Assembly (NCBI GenBank): GCA_020351875.1
Contig: CP070671.1
Span: 1,085,497-1,149,496 of the forward strand
Source of the DNA: Chromatiales bacterium
GTDB lineage: Bacteria > Pseudomonadota > Gammaproteobacteria > Steroidobacterales > GCA-2729495
DNA length: 64,000 bases
Direction of reading: 5' to 3'
A program made the translations under genes and the position numbers. Positions 25,494-37,569 of this stretch are shown here, piece after piece (within the stretch, counting starts at the first letter, position 1; each line of letters starts with the position of its first letter). The notes beneath the pieces are model-generated. The model had not been told where the DNA came from. It saw only the letters and a list, made by a program, of their open reading frames with translations, and did not search any database.

Positions 25494-26461
25494 TGACGGA
25501 TGCGACCGGTAAACAAGCTCTGAATCTGGATTTCTGCGGGCTCTCCTTCGCCAGTCCCATCGTGCTTCTGTCGGGCTGCGTCGGCTTTGGCGAAGAGTAT
25601 ACGCGCGTCGCCGGTTTCACTAACCGCGATGCCGGCGCCATCGTGCTGAAGGGCACGACGCTGGCACCGCGGCTGGGCAATGCCGCCCACCGGGTGTACG
25701 AAACCCCGATGGGTATGCTGAATGCGATCGGCCTGCAGAATCCCGGCACGGCGCGGGTGACCGATGACATCCTGCCGACGCTCGATTTCAGCGAAACCCG
25801 CTTCATCGCGAACGTGTGCGGCTCCACGATCGAGGAGTACGCCGAGGTGTGCCGACTGTTCGACCAGTCGCCAATCGACGCGATCGAAATCAACATCTCC
25901 TGCCCGAACGTGAAAGAAGGCGGTGTGTCTTTCGGCAACTACCCCGAAGCCTCGGCCGAGGTGGTGGCAGCCTGTCGGTCGGCAAGCTCCAAGCCACTGA
26001 TCGCGAAGTTGTCGCCGAACCAGACCGACGTCCAGGAAAACGCGCAACGTTGCATCGACGCCGGGGCCGACGGGCTGGCGGTGATCAATACCGTGATGGG
26101 CATGGCCATCGACGCGGAGAGCCGGCGGCCGGTCATCGGGAACGTGCAGGGTGGCTTGTCTGGACCGGCCATCAAGCCCATCGCGCTGTTGAAAGTGAAA
26201 CAGGTTTACGAGGTCGCCGGGCCGCTGAATGTGCCGATCATCGGCCAGGGCGGGATCTGCAACGCGACCGACGCGCTGGAGTTCATCATCGCCGGCGCCA
26301 CCGCGGTGGGTGTCGGCACTGCGTTGTTCTACGACCCGCTGGTCTGTCGGGGCATTAATGACGGGATCGCCGACTACCTGCAGCGCCACGGCATTGCCCG
26401 GGTGGCGGAACTGGTCGGGTCGCTGGATGTCGGCCTGGCGGACGCGGCGGCCTGCGTCTGA
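25493..26461 (+). CDS. pyrD: dihydroorotate dehydrogenase, class 1B-like catalytic subunit
   Basis: Flavin-dependent enzyme of pyrimidine synthesis, 322 residues, TIM-barrel. The signature GMLNAIGLQNPG is that of class 1B PyrD, and NISCPNVKEGGVSFGNYP carries the catalytic Cys of class 1 enzymes (class 2 has Ser). PLIAKLSPNQTD and IIGQGGICNATDALEFI give the FMN phosphate site. The start is TTG at 25493 because homology begins only a few residues later and no ATG is available; AGGTGA lies just upstream. The class 1B partner PyrK is not adjacent. Most gammaproteobacteria use membrane class 2 PyrD, so this may be an extra or replacement enzyme. Confidence 0.85.
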   Translation: MTDATGKQALNLDFCGLSFASPIVLLSGCVGFGEEYTRVAGFTNRDAGAIVLKGTTLAPRLGNAAHRVYETPMGMLNAIGLQNPGTARVTDDILPTLDFSETRFIANVCGSTIEEYAEVCRLFDQSPIDAIEINISCPNVKEGGVSFGNYPEASAEVVAACRSASSKPLIAKLSPNQTDVQENAQRCIDAGADGLAVINTVMGMAIDAESRRPVIGNVQGGLSGPAIKPIALLKVKQVYEVAGPLNVPIIGQGGICNATDALEFIIAGATAVGVGTALFYDPLVCRGINDGIADYLQRHGIARVAELVGSLDVGLADAAACV

Positions 26462-26467
26462 GCGCGT

Positions 26468-27861
<1,394 letters not shown>

Positions 27862-27865
<4 letters not shown>

Positions 27866-28872
27866 GTGATGTCCCTGTTCAGCGGGAAGCGCATGGTGAA
27901 AACGGTGCGGCCCGGCTCGGATTCGAATTCCACGAGGCCCCCGTTACGCGTGACCAGGTCCTGGGCCATGGCCAAGCCCAGGCCGGAGCCGTTCTCGCGG
28001 CCGCTGATCAGCGGGTAGAACAGCGCGCCGGCGATTTCCGGGGGCACGCCCGGGCCGTCGTCCTCCACCTCGACACTGGCCACGAGCCGGTGGCGCCGAC
28101 TGCCCACCACGTGTCCCGTCAGCGCACGCGTGCGCAGCGTAATCGTGCCGTCGTCCCCCACGGCCTGCACCGCGTTGCGCACCAGGTTCAGCAGGGCCTG
28201 CACGAGCTGGTCGGCGTCCGCCTGCACCAGCGGCAGGCTGGGGTCGTAGTCGCGTTGCCAGCTAATGCCCGGCGGGCTGTCGGATTCCATCAGCAGCAGC
28301 ACGCGTTCGACAGGCTGGTGCAGATTGACCGGTGCCTTGTTCGGCACGCTGATCGGGCCGAGCAGGCTGTCGGTCAACGCGACCAGCCGGTCCGCCTCGG
28401 CGATGATGACCTCGGTGTATTCCTGCAGTTCGCGATCCACGAGCTGCCGTTCGAGTAGTTGTGCGGCCCCGCGCAAGCCGCCGAGGGGATTGCGCACCTC
28501 GTGCGCGAGCTGGCGAATGATGCGCCGGCTCGCGCCGTGCTGCGCGAGCAGGGCCTGCTCGCGATCCAGCTGCCACCATGGCGACGCATCCAGCAGTTCC
28601 ACCACCAGCCAGCCGGTTGCCGACGGCCACGGTGATACGCGGCAGGACACCATCAGCATGGGCCGTTCGACCTGCGGCAGGTCCAGCGTCAAGGTCTGGC
28701 CGTAGGGGCGGCCGTTATCCACGGCAAGTTCGACCATGGCCTGGAGTTCTTCCAGGCCGGGGCCCAGCTCGGTGATGCGCCGGCCGGCGGCGCTCAGCTT
28801 GCTGTGGCCGAGCAGCAATTCCGCCGCCGGGTTCATGAAACCGATGCGCGCGTCGGCATCCACCAGCACCAC
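27862..28872 (-). CDS. ntrB: nitrogen regulation sensor kinase NtrB/GlnL (5' end uncertain)
   Basis: Cytosolic PAS-histidine kinase that phosphorylates NtrC, switched by PII. The H-box is RQLAHEVRNPLGGLRGAAQL, with phospho-His at about residue 124 from the start used here; the kinase domain has NLVRNAVQAV (N box), VEDDGPGVPPEI (G1) and GSGLGLAMAQDL (G2). Alignment with E. coli NtrB starts near ELLDQLTTAVVLVD, at about 28899, but there is no ATG, GTG or TTG in that frame between the DUF4124 stop at 28908 and a GTG at 28872, used here as the first ordinary start. A TTG at 29202 would overlap DUF4124 by 295 bases. See findings. Confidence 0.82.
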
Positions 28873-28907
28873 GGCGGTGGTCAGCTGATCGAGAAGTTCG
28901 GTGGAAT

Positions 28908-29483
28908 CTACCTCGGGAGCGGCGTGGGAATCGGTGCGTTCGCCGGGTTGTTCGGATTCTGGATGGAGGTCTGCTGCACCACGAAGGTCCGGGGCTGGCT
29001 CCGGATCACCACCGTGCCCGTCCGGTCGCGCACTTCCGCCCGCAACACGTGCACCCCGCGCGGGACTTGGGTCAACTGCGCCTGCAGGCTGCCCGGCCGC
29101 ACCTCCACCGCCTGATCGTTCAGGTACAGCGATACGCGATGGCCGATCTGCAGCCTCGGCTCGACCCGCATGGAAACGTCGAGTTGACCCCCGGTGTTCC
29201 AAAGCACCTCCTCCTGACCGGGCCTGACAATCTCCAGTGTCCGGTAGGTCTCTGCAGCCGCATCGTCGGCGTCCTCGGCGTCGTCAGCACCGGCGGGCTC
29301 TCTGCGGGCCCGCACCGGCGGTGCAGAAAAGGTCTGCGCCTCCTGCAGCTGCATTCGCTCGGCGCCCTCTTTCGGGCGGTCCGAGTAATGCACGACGCCG
29401 TCGCTGTCTACCCAGCGGTAGACCTCGGTGGCGCCGGCAGCGACGCCCACGAGCAGACAGATCGTTAACAACAGCCAGCGCAT
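28908..29483 (-). CDS. DUF4124 domain exported protein
   Basis: Periplasmic protein of 191 residues with a signal peptide (MRWLLLTICLLVGVAAGA). DUF4124 follows directly (TEVYRWVDSDGVVHYSDRPKEGAERM, quoted in part: YRWVDSDGVVHYSDRP). The C-terminal half has a fibronectin-like strand pattern (VSLYLNDQAVEVRPGSLQAQ) and a proline-rich tail. Such proteins sit between glnA and ntrB in several gammaproteobacteria; no function is established. It starts 84 bases after glnA, beyond a hairpin. Confidence 0.85.
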   Translation of the reverse strand: MRWLLLTICLLVGVAAGATEVYRWVDSDGVVHYSDRPKEGAERMQLQEAQTFSAPPVRARREPAGADDAEDADDAAAETYRTLEIVRPGQEEVLWNTGGQLDVSMRVEPRLQIGHRVSLYLNDQAVEVRPGSLQAQLTQVPRGVHVLRAEVRDRTGTVVIRSQPRTFVVQQTSIQNPNNPANAPIPTPLPR

Positions 29484-29520
29484 ACGAACAGATTACCGCA
29501 ACGCAGGCTCGGAGGCCTAG

Positions 29521-29552
29521 CACGGCCCCGGCCAACAGGCGCCGGGGCCGTG
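29521..29552 (-). terminator. GC-rich hairpin between glnA and DUF4124
   Basis: Perfect 12-bp stem (CACGGCCCCGGC and its complement) with an 8-base loop, placed 15 bases after the glnA stop on the glnA transcript. It has no clear U-tract after it, so it may act as a partial terminator or transcript 3' stabiliser that lowers ntrBC expression relative to glnA, as in the enteric glnA-glnL gap. Confidence 0.55.
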
Positions 29553-29567
29553 ACAGGCTTCACACTC

Positions 29568-30977
29568 TTACAGGCTGTAGTACAGCTCGAACTCCACCGG
29601 GTGGGTGGTCATGCGTACGCGCGTGCACTCCTCTTCCTTGAGTTCGAGGTAGCCGTCGATCAGCTCGCTGCTGAGCACGTTGCCGGCGGTCAAGAACTCG
29701 CGATCGGTATCCAGCGCTTCCAGGGCTTCTTCCAGGCTGAAACACACAGTCTTCAGCGCAGCTTCCTCTTCCGGCGGCAGGTCGTACAGATCCTTGTCCA
29801 TCGGGTCGCCCGGATGAATCTTGTTCTGGATACCGTCGATGCCAGCCATCAGCATGGCAGTGAACGCCAGGTACGGGTTGGCCATGCTGTCCGGGAACCG
29901 CACTTCCAGGCGCCGTGCCTTCGGGTTCGAAATGAACGGGATGCGCACGGACGCGGAACGGTTGCGCGCCGAGTACGCGAGCAGCGTCGGTGCCTCGAAG
30001 CCCTTGACCAGGCGCTTGTAGCTGTTGGTGGCGGGGTTCGCGAACGCATTGATCGCGCGTGCGTGCTTCAGGATACCGCCGATGTAGTACAGCGCGGTTT
30101 CCGACAGGCCGCCGTAGGCGTCGCCAGTGAAGATATTTTCACCCTGCTTCGACAGCGACTGGTGCACATGCATGCCGTTGCCGTTATCGCCGACCAGCGG
30201 CTTGGGCATGAACGTGGCCGTCTTGCCGTAGCCGTGCGCGACGTTCTGCACCACGTACTTCAGGATCTGGACCTCGTCAGCCTTCTGCACCAGTGAGTTG
30301 AACTTCACGCCGATTTCGCCCTGCCCGGCGGTGGCCACTTCATGGTGGTGCACCTCGACGTCGAGGCCCATGTCTTCCAGGGCCAGGCACATGGCCGAAC
30401 GGATGTCGTGCAGCGAATCCACCGGCGGCACGGGGAAGTAACCGCCCTTCACGCCGGGCCGGTGACCGATGTTGCCCTCATCACGCTCGGCGGAGGAACT
30501 CCACGAAGCTTCCTGCGAATCCAGCGCGTAGAACGCGCCCTGGATGTCGGCGTGATAGCGTACGCTGTCGAACACGAAGAATTCGTTTTCCGGACCGAAG
30601 AACGCATCGTCCGCGATCCCGGTGGACTTCAGGTACTCCACCGCACGCTCGGCGGCACTGCGCGGGCAACGGATATACGCCTGCATCGTCGACGGCTCTA
30701 CGACGTTGCAACGCAGGTTCACCGTGGTGTCCTCGGTGAAAACGTCGACCACGGCGGTAGACGGATCCGGCATCAGGATCATGTCGGACTCGTTAATGCC
30801 TTTCCAGCCGGCGATCGACGAACCGTCGAACATCTTGCCGTCTTCGAAAAAGCCTTCATCGATCGTCGATGACGGCACGGTCACGTGCTGTTCTTTGCCG
30901 CGTGTATCGGTGAAGCGCAGGTCGACAAACTTGGCTTCTTTTTCTTTCAGCAGGCTGAGTACATCAGCGGGTGTCAT
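29568..30977 (-). CDS. glnA: glutamine synthetase type I
   Basis: Dodecameric enzyme that makes glutamine from glutamate, ammonia and ATP. The 469-residue product equals E. coli GlnA in length. Motifs: [16 protein letters not shown] (ATP/metal region), [49 protein letters not shown] flap and the adenylylation loop [10 protein letters not shown] (Tyr about residue 397), which identifies the adenylylated GSI-beta form. The start is the ATG at 30977 with GGAGG upstream; an earlier in-frame ATG 13 codons back is not needed. Upstream lies a sigma54 promoter with two NtrC sites. Confidence 0.97.
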   Translation of the reverse strand: MTPADVLSLLKEKEAKFVDLRFTDTRGKEQHVTVPSSTIDEGFFEDGKMFDGSSIAGWKGINESDMILMPDPSTAVVDVFTEDTTVNLRCNVVEPSTMQAYIRCPRSAAERAVEYLKSTGIADDAFFGPENEFFVFDSVRYHADIQGAFYALDSQEASWSSSAERDEGNIGHRPGVKGGYFPVPPVDSLHDIRSAMCLALEDMGLDVEVHHHEVATAGQGEIGVKFNSLVQKADEVQILKYVVQNVAHGYGKTATFMPKPLVGDNGNGMHVHQSLSKQGENIFTGDAYGGLSETALYYIGGILKHARAINAFANPATNSYKRLVKGFEAPTLLAYSARNRSASVRIPFISNPKARRLEVRFPDSMANPYLAFTAMLMAGIDGIQNKIHPGDPMDKDLYDLPPEEEAALKTVCFSLEEALEALDTDREFLTAGNVLSSELIDGYLELKEEECTRVRMTTHPVEFELYYSL

Positions 30978-31096
30978 TGCATTCCCTCCAAGAGCGCTCT
31001 TGAGTTGTTGGTCCAACGGGGCCTGGATCCGACGGGATCCCCCGCGGGGGCCGTTCCGCTGAACCTATGGGTCAGTGGGAACGGGACCCGCACTAT

Positions 31097-31112
31097 TGCA
31101 CGAAGCGTGCCA
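31097..31112 (-). promoter_or_regulatory. sigma54 promoter of glnA
   Basis: On the minus strand the sequence is TGGCACGCTTCGTGCA, against the sigma54 consensus TGGCACGNNNNTTGCA: a single mismatch, with GG (-24) and GC (-12) at correct spacing. Expected transcription start is about 31086. A sigma54 promoter fits the NtrC regulator encoded in the same operon. Confidence 0.85.
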
Positions 31113-31175
31113 CTTTAGGGGGCACATTAAGTCACTGTTTTGTTTAGATAAAACGATTGACCCGAGTATAACGCC

Positions 31176-31190
31176 GCACGATTATAGTGC
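31176..31190. promoter_or_regulatory. NtrC-binding site, proximal
   Basis: GCACGATTATAGTGC fits the GCAC-N7-GTGC dyad of NtrC sites. Its centre is about 97 bases upstream of the predicted glnA start of transcription. Confidence 0.72.
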
Positions 31191-31206
31191 GTAGGCTGTT
31201 CGGGGC

Positions 31207-31221
31207 GCACCACTTTGGTGC
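31207..31221. promoter_or_regulatory. NtrC-binding site, distal (perfect dyad)
   Basis: GCACCACTTTGGTGC is an exact match to the NtrC consensus GCACC-N5-GGTGC. Its centre lies about 128 bases upstream of the predicted start and 31 bp (three helical turns) from the proximal site, much like the paired sites of E. coli glnAp2. Confidence 0.85.
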
Positions 31222-31296
31222 GTTTTCCCTCAGGCTGACCACTGCGTGGCGCGGCGGGAACAAGGCTATACTGGCGCGCCTTTGCCGGAGTGACCC

Positions 31297-32211
31297 GTGC
31301 CCGCGCCGCAACCCGCCACGTTCCAGGACCTGATCCTCGCCCTGCAGCGCTACTGGGCCGACCGGGGTTGTGCGGTGCTGCAGCCCTACGACATGCCGAT
31401 GGGCGCCGGCACCTTCCACTCGGCCACTTTCCTGCGCGCGATCGGCCCGGAGCCCTGGAGCGCCGCTTACGTGCAGCCCAGCCGGCGCCCCACCGACGGG
31501 CGCTACGGCGACAACCCGTTCCGTCTGCAGCACTACTACCAGTTCCAGGTGGTCATCAAGCCGTCACCCGACGACATCCAGGACCTGTACCTGGATTCGC
31601 TGCGGGCGCTGGGCATCGATCCGCTGGTGCACGACATCCGTTTCGTGGAAGACAACTGGGAGTCGCCCACCCTGGGCGCCTGGGGCCTTGGGTGGGAAGT
31701 CTGGCTGAACGGTATGGAAGTCACCCAGTTCACCTACTTTCAGCAGGTGGGCGGGCTCGACTGCCGGCCGGTGACCGGCGAAATTACCTACGGGCTGGAA
31801 CGCATCGCGATGTACCTGCAGGGCGTCGACAGCGTGTTCGACCTCGTGTGGACCGACGGGCAATTCGGCCGCATTCTTTACGGTGACGTGTTCCACCAGA
31901 ATGAAGTGGAGATGTCCCGCTACAACTTCGAGGCCGCAGACACCGCGTTGCTGTTCCGGCGCTTCGACGACGCTGAGGCGCAGTGCGCCCGGCTAATCGA
32001 GCAGGGGCTCACGCTGCCGGCCTACGAGCAGGTACTGGAAGCGTCGCATTCGTTCAACCTGCTGGACGCGCGCCAGGCCATTTCAGTCACCGAGCGCCAG
32101 CGCTTTATCCTGCGCGTGCGGGAACTGGCCAGGCTGGTGGCGCAGGCGTACTACGACAGCCGCGAGGGTCTGGGTTTCCCGATGACGGCCGGCCAGTCCG
32201 ACGCCGCCTGA
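31297..32211 (+). CDS. glyQ: glycyl-tRNA synthetase alpha subunit
   Basis: Catalytic (aminoacyl-adenylate-forming) subunit of the alpha2beta2 glycyl-tRNA synthetase, 304 residues, near E. coli GlyQ (303). The class II motifs are in [42 protein letters not shown] (in two parts, motif 2 region) and [17 protein letters not shown] (motif 3). Starts at GTG. Followed 17 bases later by glyS. Confidence 0.97.
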   Translation: MPAPQPATFQDLILALQRYWADRGCAVLQPYDMPMGAGTFHSATFLRAIGPEPWSAAYVQPSRRPTDGRYGDNPFRLQHYYQFQVVIKPSPDDIQDLYLDSLRALGIDPLVHDIRFVEDNWESPTLGAWGLGWEVWLNGMEVTQFTYFQQVGGLDCRPVTGEITYGLERIAMYLQGVDSVFDLVWTDGQFGRILYGDVFHQNEVEMSRYNFEAADTALLFRRFDDAEAQCARLIEQGLTLPAYEQVLEASHSFNLLDARQAISVTERQRFILRVRELARLVAQAYYDSREGLGFPMTAGQSDAA

Positions 32212-32228
32212 CGCGTGGAGTTCGACTG

Positions 32229-34361
32229 ATGACGACGTCCGCCACCGCGGATTTCCTGGTGGAAATCGGCACCGAAGAGCTGCCGCCGAAAGCGCTGCGC
32301 CGCCTGGAAGCGGCTTTCGCCGACGCCACGCTGGGCGGCCTGCGCGACGCCGGGCTCGGGCACGGTGTGACGGAATCTTTTGCCGCCCCGCGCCGGCTCG
32401 CGCTGCTGGTCCGGGACCTGGACCGTCAGCAGACCGATCGCGAAGTGGAAAAGCGCGGCCCGCCGGTGACAGTGGCTTTCGATGACGCGGGCCAGCCGAC
32501 GCGCGCCGCGCAGGCCTTCGCGGACGGCTGTGGCGTGGCGGTGGCCGAACTCGAACGGCAAAGCACGCCGAAGGGTGAGTGGCTCTATTTCCGTGGCACC
32601 AAAGCCGGTCACCCGGCTGCGGAGTTGTTGCCCGACATTGTCGACGGCGCACTGGCGAGCCTGCCGATTCCCAAGCGCATGCGCTGGGGCGCGGGTGATG
32701 CGGAGTTCGTCCGGCCCGTGCACTGGGTCGTGATGCTGCTCGACGACCAGGTTGTGCATGCGGAGCTGCTGGGCCAGGCGGCCGCTGCCGTGACTCGCGG
32801 GCATCGCTTTCACGCGCCCGACCCGATTCCGTTGGGTCGCGCGGCAGACTACCAGTCGGCGCTGGAACAACAGGGCTCCGTGGTGCCGGGCTTTGCGGCG
32901 CGCCGGGAGCGGATCGTGGAACTGGCCAGCGCCGCGGCCGCCAGTATCGATGGCGAAGCCGTACTGCACCCGGACGTGGTGGATGAAGTCACCGCGCTGG
33001 TGGAATGGCCGGTGGCCCTGGCCGGGCGCTTCGACCCGGAGTTCCTCAATCTGCCGGAAGAAGTGCTGATCTCCACGCTGCAGGACCACCAGCGCTACTT
33101 CCCGGTGCGCGATGCCGACGGCAAGCTGTTGCCGCACTTCATCACCATCAGCAACCTGGACAGCCGCGACCAAGTCCAGGTGCGCGCGGGTAACGAGCGG
33201 GTGGTGCGCCCGCGCCTGGCGGATGCGGCCTTCTTCTTCGACCAGGACCGGCGCACCGCCCTCGCCGACCGGCGCGACGCGCTGAAGCAGGTGGTGTTCG
33301 AAAAAGACCTGGGTTCGCTGTTCGACAAGTCGGCGCGGGTCGCGCAACTCGGCCACGATATCGCGGCCGACCTTTTGCACGATGCGAGCTTCGACCAGAC
33401 GGTGTTCCAGCAGTGGGTTGTACGCGCAGCGCACCTGGCCAAGACGGACCTGTTGACGTCGATGGTCGGCGAGTTTCCGGAACTGCAGGGCCGCATGGGC
33501 TACTACTACGCGGTGCACGACGGGGAGCAGCCGGCCGTGGCCCGCGCGATCGAAGAACAATACCTGCCGCGGCACGCCGGCGACCGCCTGCCCGCCACGC
33601 CCACGGGCCGGGTGCTTGCCGTGGCCGACCGGCTGGACACGCTGGCCGGCATCTTCGCTGTGGGCAAACGGCCCACCGGCAACAAGGATCCCTTCGGCCT
33701 GCGCCGGGCCGCACTGGGCCTGCTGCGCATCCTGGTGGAAGACGGCGTCGAACTGGATCTGCGCAAGCCCCTGGCCCAGGCGGTAGAGCTGCAGCCGATG
33801 AAACCGGCAGATGCAGGCGCGCTGGTGGAGGAGATTTTCGCCTTTGTAATGGACCGGCTGCGGGCCTACTACCGCGACGGCCTGGCACCGGGCCTGGCAC
33901 ACGGGGCGGTCAGCGCCGAAGTGCTCGAAGCCGTGCGGGCACGGAACCCGTCATCCCCGCTGGACTTTCATCAGCGCCTCACCGCCGTGCAGGGCTTCTT
34001 GCAGCTACCCGAAGCTGACAGCCTGGCCCAGGCGAACAAGCGCATCGCGAACATCCTGCGCGGGGCCGATGAACAGGCGCCGGATGCGGTGCGCCCGGAG
34101 CTGTTCGAAGCTGCCGAAGAGCGCGAACTCCACGAAGCAGTTGCGCATATCCTGGGCACCCACGCCGAACGGCTCGAGCGCCGGGATTACGCCGCGGTGC
34201 TGACCGAACTCGCGGCGCTGCGTGCACCCGTCGATGCCTTCTTCGACGGCGTCATGGTGATGACCGATGACGACGCCTTGCGCGGCAATCGGCTCGCGTT
34301 GCTGAAGCGCCTGCGCCACCTGTTCCTCGACGTCGCGGACCTGTCGCTGATCCCGGCCTGA
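32229..34361 (+). CDS. glyS: glycyl-tRNA synthetase beta subunit
   Basis: Partner of GlyQ needed for tRNA recognition; 710 residues. Conserved blocks are DFLVEIGTEELPPKALRRL at the N-terminus, MRWGAGDAEFVRPVHWVVML, STLQDHQRYFPV and the HD-like ADRLDTLAGIFAVGKRPTG-type central region (quoted in part: ADRLDTLAGIFAVG), ending in an anticodon-binding DALR-like domain. The ATG at 32229 has GGAG 10-13 bases upstream and matches the family N-terminus; the frame upstream is a shadow of glyQ. Confidence 0.97.
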   Translation: MTTSATADFLVEIGTEELPPKALRRLEAAFADATLGGLRDAGLGHGVTESFAAPRRLALLVRDLDRQQTDREVEKRGPPVTVAFDDAGQPTRAAQAFADGCGVAVAELERQSTPKGEWLYFRGTKAGHPAAELLPDIVDGALASLPIPKRMRWGAGDAEFVRPVHWVVMLLDDQVVHAELLGQAAAAVTRGHRFHAPDPIPLGRAADYQSALEQQGSVVPGFAARRERIVELASAAAASIDGEAVLHPDVVDEVTALVEWPVALAGRFDPEFLNLPEEVLISTLQDHQRYFPVRDADGKLLPHFITISNLDSRDQVQVRAGNERVVRPRLADAAFFFDQDRRTALADRRDALKQVVFEKDLGSLFDKSARVAQLGHDIAADLLHDASFDQTVFQQWVVRAAHLAKTDLLTSMVGEFPELQGRMGYYYAVHDGEQPAVARAIEEQYLPRHAGDRLPATPTGRVLAVADRLDTLAGIFAVGKRPTGNKDPFGLRRAALGLLRILVEDGVELDLRKPLAQAVELQPMKPADAGALVEEIFAFVMDRLRAYYRDGLAPGLAHGAVSAEVLEAVRARNPSSPLDFHQRLTAVQGFLQLPEADSLAQANKRIANILRGADEQAPDAVRPELFEAAEERELHEAVAHILGTHAERLERRDYAAVLTELAALRAPVDAFFDGVMVMTDDDALRGNRLALLKRLRHLFLDVADLSLIPA

Positions 34362-34392
34362 GCCGGCGCTATCGCACGGCATCGTCAGCACC

Positions 34393-35130
34393 ATGCAGCT
34401 GTTGCGCTCCATCCTGTTTACCTGCCTGTTGTTCCTGACGGTGCCGCCCTACGCGTTCCTGGTGATCGTCTCGCGACCTTTCGGTTGGCGCGGCAGCTAC
34501 AACTGGGCCTGGCGGTGGGCCAAGCTGATGGTCTGGCTGGCACGCGTGCTGTGCGGGCTGCGGTTCGAGGTAGAAGGCCAGGAGCACCTGCCGGACGAAC
34601 CGTCCATCGTTCTGTTCAAACACTCGTCGGCCTTTGAAACCATCGTGCAGATCATCATCATCCCGGTGCAAACCTGGGTGCTGAAGCGCGAGCTGATGTG
34701 GGCCCCGTTCTTCGGCTGGGGTCTGGCCGCGGTGCAGCCGATTGCCATCGATCGGCGCGCCGGCACCAGCGCGGTGCAACAGGTTGTCGACCAGGGGCTC
34801 GAGGGCCTGCGTGCCGGGCGCTGGGTCGTGATCTTCCCGGAAGGCACCCGCATGCCGGCGGGCGAAACCCGTCGTTACGGCCTGAGCGGGGCACTGCTCG
34901 CGCAGGCGGCCGGTTGTAAGGTGGTGCCGGTGGCACACGATGCTGGCGACTACTGGCCGCGTCGCGGCTGGCGCAAGCGGCCAGGCACGGTGCGTTTCTG
35001 CGTTGGGCCGCCGATGGACCCGGCGGGCCGCGAGCCGCGGGAGTTCAACGCCGACGTACAGGCGTGGATCGAGGCGAAGGTGAAAGAATTGCGCGTCGCG
35101 GCAGGTCACGCCGCGGCTGACAACGACTGA
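34393..35130 (+). CDS. 1-acyl-sn-glycerol-3-phosphate acyltransferase-like (PlsC family)
   Basis: Inner-membrane acyltransferase of 245 residues with an N-terminal membrane segment and the PlsC core. Motif III is FPEGTRMPAGE. In motif I the usual HX4D is HX4E (KHSSAFET), a form common to the group encoded beside glyS in proteobacteria. Likely acylates lysophosphatidate or a related glycerolipid. The gene usually found between glyS and this one (gmhB) is absent. Its TGA abuts the gyrB stop with no spacer. Confidence 0.88.
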   Translation: MQLLRSILFTCLLFLTVPPYAFLVIVSRPFGWRGSYNWAWRWAKLMVWLARVLCGLRFEVEGQEHLPDEPSIVLFKHSSAFETIVQIIIIPVQTWVLKRELMWAPFFGWGLAAVQPIAIDRRAGTSAVQQVVDQGLEGLRAGRWVVIFPEGTRMPAGETRRYGLSGALLAQAAGCKVVPVAHDAGDYWPRRGWRKRPGTVRFCVGPPMDPAGREPREFNADVQAWIEAKVKELRVAAGHAAADND

Positions 35131-37563
<2,433 letters not shown>

Positions 37564-37569
37564 CTAAAA

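Larger units (their letters stand above)
30978..31296. promoter_or_regulatory. glnA-glyQ divergent control region
   Basis: This 319-base gap holds the glnA sigma54 promoter and two NtrC sites, described separately. The glnA leader would be about 109 bases; it includes GGATCC-GACG-GGATCC at 31025-31040 and a CCCCCGCGGGGG palindrome at 31039-31050 that could fold. For glyQ a possible sigma70 pair is TTGACC (31157-31162) with GATTAT 17 bases on, and a TATACT at 31267-31272 lies closer to the start. Both are weak. Confidence 0.6.

Noticed and set aside
32151..33902. Long minus-strand frame opposite glyS.
   Set aside because: Antisense shadow; glyS is certain and the product is Arg/Gln/His-rich with no domain.
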